From positions 1 through 25,806 of the forward strand of contig CAJBVU010000066.1 in NCBI GenBank assembly GCA_903959115.1: a stretch of DNA of 25,806 nucleotides, in the 5' to 3' direction. The DNA comes from an uncultured Bacteroidota bacterium. Its GTDB lineage: Bacteria; Bacteroidota; Bacteroidia; NS11-12g; UBA955. Shown piece by piece: positions 24,218-25,806 of this stretch (positions within the stretch are counted from its first letter, which is position 1; every line of letters starts with the position of its first letter). The notes beneath the pieces were generated by a model, which saw nothing but the letters and a program-made list of their open reading frames with translations, did no database searches and had not been told where the DNA came from. A program made the translations under genes and the position numbers.

Positions 24218-25243
24218 TTACTGTAATATTTCCCAAGCCATTTTTGGATACCCTTTAACGCCTTGGTCGTTGTAAAAATCCACAAATTTCATTTTGATGA
24301 TGGCGTCTGTAGTTTTTATCAAATATACGCGGTTGGGTACCATCGTATATCGCTCGGCAGTTTGGTCGTATTGTTTCCAATCGTAGCCAATCTCATCCTG
24401 CTTCTTACCATACACCACCGCACTGGCATAGGCCTTGTCTATGGCGTTAAAATCCACTTTGTCGAGCTGCGCAACACTCACCTTCTTCGGATTGATCAAC
24501 ACCCCGCGAATCACATAAGGGTAGGGTACGCCATTTGCATCCGGCACACTCTCTTTGTAGGTAGTAAATAGAATGTCCCACTGATCGTTGTTGAAAGGTT
24601 CGTTGTCCACGGTGCGATGCTCAAGGAACTGATAATACACGAAGTTTTTGTCCCTGTTCACCGTGATCGTTTGTTTACGCTGAAAACCATTGGGTTCCAT
24701 GTTTTTGTATTCAAAATCGTAGGACTGGCCGGGTTTGCAGTCAGTGAATTTGAGCTGCACGTAGCGGGTGCTGTCTTTGATTTTGTCGCCCAAATCGATC
24801 ACATAGGTGTAGTCATTCACTCCCCACTGAGTGCCATTTTTTACAAATGCCCGCCGGAAAGCCGATGAATCGGGGTCGCCGTTGGGGTTGTCGAAATACC
24901 ATTGCACTTTTTTAATGCTATCGGCGGTGATCTTGCCAAAACTGCTTCCAGCAAAACGCGCCACACCGAAACTCGCACTGATGCCGCCATTGATGGAAAC
25001 GCGGGGTTGGCTGGGGTCGCAAGAAAATCCCATGTGCCAAAGTCCGAAAGCATTGGTTTCAGTTTTTTGTGTGGCGAAGTCAAACCACAGCTGGTTGGCG
25101 TAGTTTTCCCCCATGGCGAAAATCTGCGATTGCACCCCCAATGAGGTTTTGGGCTGTGGATATAGTTTTTCGGGTTTTTCGCAAGCGGTAAAAAAAGCGG
25201 TCGCGATCAAACCTATCAGGACGATATTTTTACAGCGTATCAT
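24218..25243 (-). CDS. HmuY-family lipoprotein with two HmuY-like repeats
   Basis: The 341-aa protein has a lipoprotein signal peptide (lipobox FTAC, Cys21). HmuY of Porphyromonas is a ~216-aa haem-binding surface lipoprotein working with the TonB-dependent receptor HmuR. Here two HmuY-like units appear in tandem, residues ~36-185 and ~190-341. Each contains a W-x-x-x-F strand (LWHMGFSC at 68-75; QWDILFTTY at 221-229) and ends with a YVI/VYLI..KF.D pattern (147-168; 307-322). It starts inside the last codon of the TonB receptor gene (ATGA overlap). I infer a surface-exposed ligand-binding partner of that receptor; haem as ligand is unproven. Confidence 0.75.
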   Translation of the reverse strand: MIRCKNIVLIGLIATAFFTACEKPEKLYPQPKTSLGVQSQIFAMGENYANQLWFDFATQKTETNAFGLWHMGFSCDPSQPRVSINGGISASFGVARFAGSSFGKITADSIKKVQWYFDNPNGDPDSSAFRRAFVKNGTQWGVNDYTYVIDLGDKIKDSTRYVQLKFTDCKPGQSYDFEYKNMEPNGFQRKQTITVNRDKNFVYYQFLEHRTVDNEPFNNDQWDILFTTYKESVPDANGVPYPYVIRGVLINPKKVSVAQLDKVDFNAIDKAYASAVVYGKKQDEIGYDWKQYDQTAERYTMVPNRVYLIKTTDAIIKMKFVDFYNDQGVKGYPKMAWEILQ

Positions 25244-25806
25244 TGGAATTGGAAGGTGAGTGACAAAAATAAGGCCCTGCCGGGTGAAATATTCAGGACG
25301 CCATTGCCACCGTGGATGCCTCCGCCGGCCTGACCTTGAAGTTGGGTTACGTTCAACAAATTCTTACACCCCGCTTGCAGTATGATTGTGTGGTTGGAGT
25401 TGTTGGCGATGGCGCTATTAAGGGTGAAATCAACCAGTGTATATGGCGCAATTTGGTAAGTGTTTCCGTTGGCTAAAAATCCGCGGGTGTTGCCGCTGTA
25501 ACGACAGAAAAGCTGTGCACTGCTTCTGGTTTTGTGGTGATTTAACTTCAGATTAAACTTGCCTTGAATGGTGTTGAAACCCTGCCAATCGCTGGAATCG
25601 GATAGTTGACTGCGCGTGTTAATCCAATCGGCGCCTAGGGTGGCTGTGGTAGTCCATGCGGAGCGACTGTGTTGTTTGTACGTTAGTTCGATATCGAGGT
25701 TTGCCCCCGTGCTATTGATCTTGCCGATGTTGATGTATTGATACAGCTGGGTGCTTTGATCCAGCATCGCCAGTTGAATTTGCTGCGAAACATGGTTGTA
25801 GAAACC
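25240..25806 (-). CDS. TonB-dependent outer-membrane receptor, C-terminal part (runs off the right edge)
   Basis: The minus-strand frame is open from the window edge and covers the last 188 residues of a beta-barrel. Alternating strands (LDIELTYKQHSRSAWTTTATL, KFNLKLNHHKTRSSAQLFCR, YTLVDFTLNSAIA) lead to the family's end pattern: AGCKNLLNVTQ, then GRALFLSLTFQF ending in Phe-Gln. The plug and TonB box lie outside the window to the right. The stop overlaps the start of the HmuY-like gene by 4 bp (ATGA), as in receptor-HmuY uptake pairs. Substrate is unknown. Confidence 0.85.
   Translation of the reverse strand, partial: GFYNHVSQQIQLAMLDQSTQLYQYINIGKINSTGANLDIELTYKQHSRSAWTTTATLGADWINTRSQLSDSSDWQGFNTIQGKFNLKLNHHKTRSSAQLFCRYSGNTRGFLANGNTYQIAPYTLVDFTLNSAIANNSNHTIILQAGCKNLLNVTQLQGQAGGGIHGGNGVLNISPGRALFLSLTFQFQ

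Noticed and set aside
24218..25806. Right-edge receptor/HmuY genes as a recently acquired island
   Set aside because: The right edge looks richer in G+C than the crt operon, but the T9SS gene at the left looks similar, and there is no integrase, repeat or tRNA. The impression is from sampled lines only.

Overview
The window comes from a member of the Bacteroidota. The evidence is two proteins ending in type IX secretion (T9SS) type A sorting domains, a TonB-dependent receptor next to a HmuY-type lipoprotein, TAnnTTTG promoter boxes instead of E. coli-type -10 boxes, few visible Shine-Dalgarno sequences, and a Bacteroidota-type carotenoid operon. HmuY, T9SS and a hydroxylated, possibly monocyclic, carotenoid would suit an aerobic environmental member; the order cannot be fixed from the sequence alone. 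No rRNA, tRNA, IS element, integrase or CRISPR array was seen. Most of the window is a compact chromosomal housekeeping region.

Layout: 1-3604 (minus strand) holds the start of truB, a 681-aa T9SS-exported protein and murB. 3696-4865 (plus) is a beta-barrel-like outer-membrane protein. 4983-7723 (plus) is an overlapping crtZ-crtI-crtB carotenoid operon, ending inside the stop of the convergent radA (7720-9075, minus). A NifU-family Fe-S scaffold and a long-chain acyl-CoA synthetase follow on the plus strand, then a CruF-type carotenoid hydratase on the minus strand (11976-12614). An AT-rich 492-bp gap leads, through a clear Bacteroidota promoter, to a tiny DST-repeat lipoprotein, a strong terminator, a 124-aa protein that is almost only a T9SS sorting domain, and a rhomboid-like membrane protease. 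On the minus strand comes the dsbD-gmhA-nucleoside transporter operon (14455-18413). A glucosaminidase/LysM protein (plus), lysC (minus), fbp (plus) and recO (minus) alternate head-to-tail. The right edge (minus) carries a TonB-dependent receptor fragment coupled to a two-repeat HmuY-like lipoprotein, then a small basic protein coupled to a PD40/TolB-like protein upstream of recO.

Genes that work together: CrtB makes phytoene, CrtI desaturates it to lycopene, CrtZ hydroxylates beta rings and CruF hydrates an open end. A lycopene cyclase is not in the window. The receptor and HmuY-like lipoprotein look like a surface uptake pair. The most interesting signals are small: a promoter whose -33 box lies inside a terminator stem, three genes where TAnnTTTG ends 5-7 nt before the ATG (possible leaderless mRNAs), an array of six DST motifs matching the Bacteroidota O-glycosylation consensus, a passenger-less T9SS sorting domain, and a duplicated HmuY domain. 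I did not find a clear new multi-gene defence or metabolic system.
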